The notes below the pieces were generated by a model, which saw only the letters and a program-made list of their open reading frames with translations, searched no databases and was not told the DNA's origin. A DNA stretch of 64,000 bases from Rhizobiaceae bacterium (GTDB lineage: Bacteria; Pseudomonadota; Alphaproteobacteria; Rhizobiales; Rhizobiaceae): assembly GCA_014238155.1 (NCBI GenBank), contig JABABQ010000068.1, forward strand, positions 62,001 to 126,000, read 5' to 3'. Below, in pieces: positions 63,805-64,000 of this stretch. Position 1 is the stretch's first letter. Each line of letters starts with the position of its first letter. The translations under genes and the position numbers were made by a program.

Positions 63805-63821
63805 ACCGTCGTAACCGTCAA
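63805..63821 (+). repeat. 17-bp direct repeat, right copy
   Basis: ACCGTCGTAACCGTCAA, identical to 61654-61670, lies 40 bases after the last iteron. Together they bracket the recombinase gene and the array. Confidence 0.7.
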
Positions 63822-63861
63822 GTCGACGCCCTGTCAGCTCCGGTACCTCTACAAACAAAAA

Positions 63862-63895
63862 GACCCGCAAACGACGGTTAGGTCATCGACGGGTC
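63862..63895 (-). terminator. Candidate terminator for a gene entering from the right
   Basis: On the minus strand GACCCG and CGGGTC make a 6-bp stem with a 22-base loop followed by TTTTTG. It lies 32 bases past the possible end of a minus-strand frame at 63928. Confidence 0.4.
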
Positions 63896-63927
63896 ATAAA
63901 TGCGCTGGTGAGGCTCGCTGAGGGCTT

Positions 63928-63999
63928 TTAATGCCTTGTGGCGTGTTCTGGGTGCGCTGGTGTCGAACGCTGGCTGACGAACCTCTTAGGCTTCTTCTT
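63928..63999 (-). CDS. Possible C-terminus of a minus-strand gene continuing beyond the window
   Basis: The minus frame ending in TAA at 63930-63928 encodes KKKPKRFVSQRSTPAHPEHA and three more residues, a basic ending with a candidate terminator after it. Only 23 residues are visible; reading frame choice is uncertain. If real, it is the best place for the replication gene expected next to the iterons. Confidence 0.3.
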   Translation of the reverse strand, partial: KKKPKRFVSQRSTPAHPEHATRH

Positions 64000-64000
64000 T

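Larger units (their letters stand above)
62716..63927. other. 1.2-kb non-coding region with iteron array
   Basis: No gene: the only longer frame, 72 residues at 62887-63105, has no codon or sequence character. It contains a lone TGGTGAA at 62819-62825, then the dense iteron block described separately, an AT-rich tract and finally a hairpin upstream of the right edge. Confidence 0.6.
46191..64000. mobile_element. Integrated genomic island next to tRNA-Phe (right end outside the window)
   Basis: From the tRNA-Phe 3' end onward there are no housekeeping genes: excisionase-like HTH, Mrr-like nuclease, type I restriction-modification, phage tail fragment, serine recombinase and an iteron array. 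The left junction is placed after the CCA; I could not see a second copy of the tRNA 3' end in the window, so the right boundary is beyond 64000. No tyrosine integrase is visible, which is unusual for a tRNA-targeted element. Mosaic origin is likely. Confidence 0.75.

Overview
The window looks like a chromosomal segment of a moderate-G+C alphaproteobacterium, most probably a marine member of the Hyphomicrobiales (Rhizobiales). The best indicators are the block DUF2948 - UPF0262 - low-molecular-weight phosphatase - infA - maf - yacG - tRNA-Phe, the Entner-Doudoroff operon zwf-pgl-edd, a heterotetrameric sarcosine oxidase, and a density of ABC transporters for osmolytes, polyamines and sugars. 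I cannot fix the genus from sequence alone.

Positions 1-46190 are ordinary, densely packed core and accessory metabolism. The left edge holds the end of an amine-oxidase-type flavoprotein. It is followed by a decayed beta-ketoacyl-ACP synthase III remnant and an overlapping operon of argE-like deacylase, ChaN-like protein and a Cys/Met-type PLP enzyme. Next come zwf-pgl-edd and an SLC13/RCK transporter. A galactoside locus spans 12.5-24.0 kb: IclR regulator, ABC transporter, GH42 beta-galactosidase and GH36 alpha-galactosidase, followed by dgoK and dgoA. From 24.0 to 31.6 kb lie sarcosine oxidase (soxBDAG on the minus strand), a GbdR-like GlxA/AraC regulator and a CaiB-family enzyme. From 31.6 to 38.2 kb lie a DUF1194 protein, a polyamine-type ABC transporter and an agmatinase-family enzyme. 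A polysaccharide deacetylase, a taurine/nitrate-type ABC transporter and the conserved infA-maf-yacG block end at a tRNA-Phe gene.

From 46191 to the right edge the content changes to a mosaic island abutting the 3' end of tRNA-Phe. In order it carries an excisionase-like HTH gene, an Mrr-like restriction gene and a type I restriction-modification operon with an extra candidate PD-(D/E)XK gene between hsdS and hsdR. A membrane-anchored AT-rich ORF follows. Then comes a truncated phage tail module: a tape-measure gene and three small genes behind a perfect TTGACA-17-TATAAT promoter. A secreted small protein, a serine recombinase and about 1.2 kb of non-coding DNA complete it.

That non-coding DNA is the most striking structure in the window. 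It contains at least 14 copies of TTCACCA/TGGTGAA in about 570 bp, arranged as palindromic 20-mers and inverted 16-mers around an AT-rich tract. It looks like an iteron-type replication origin of the element, whose core resembles the iterons of satellite phage P4. The replication gene would be expected beyond the right edge.
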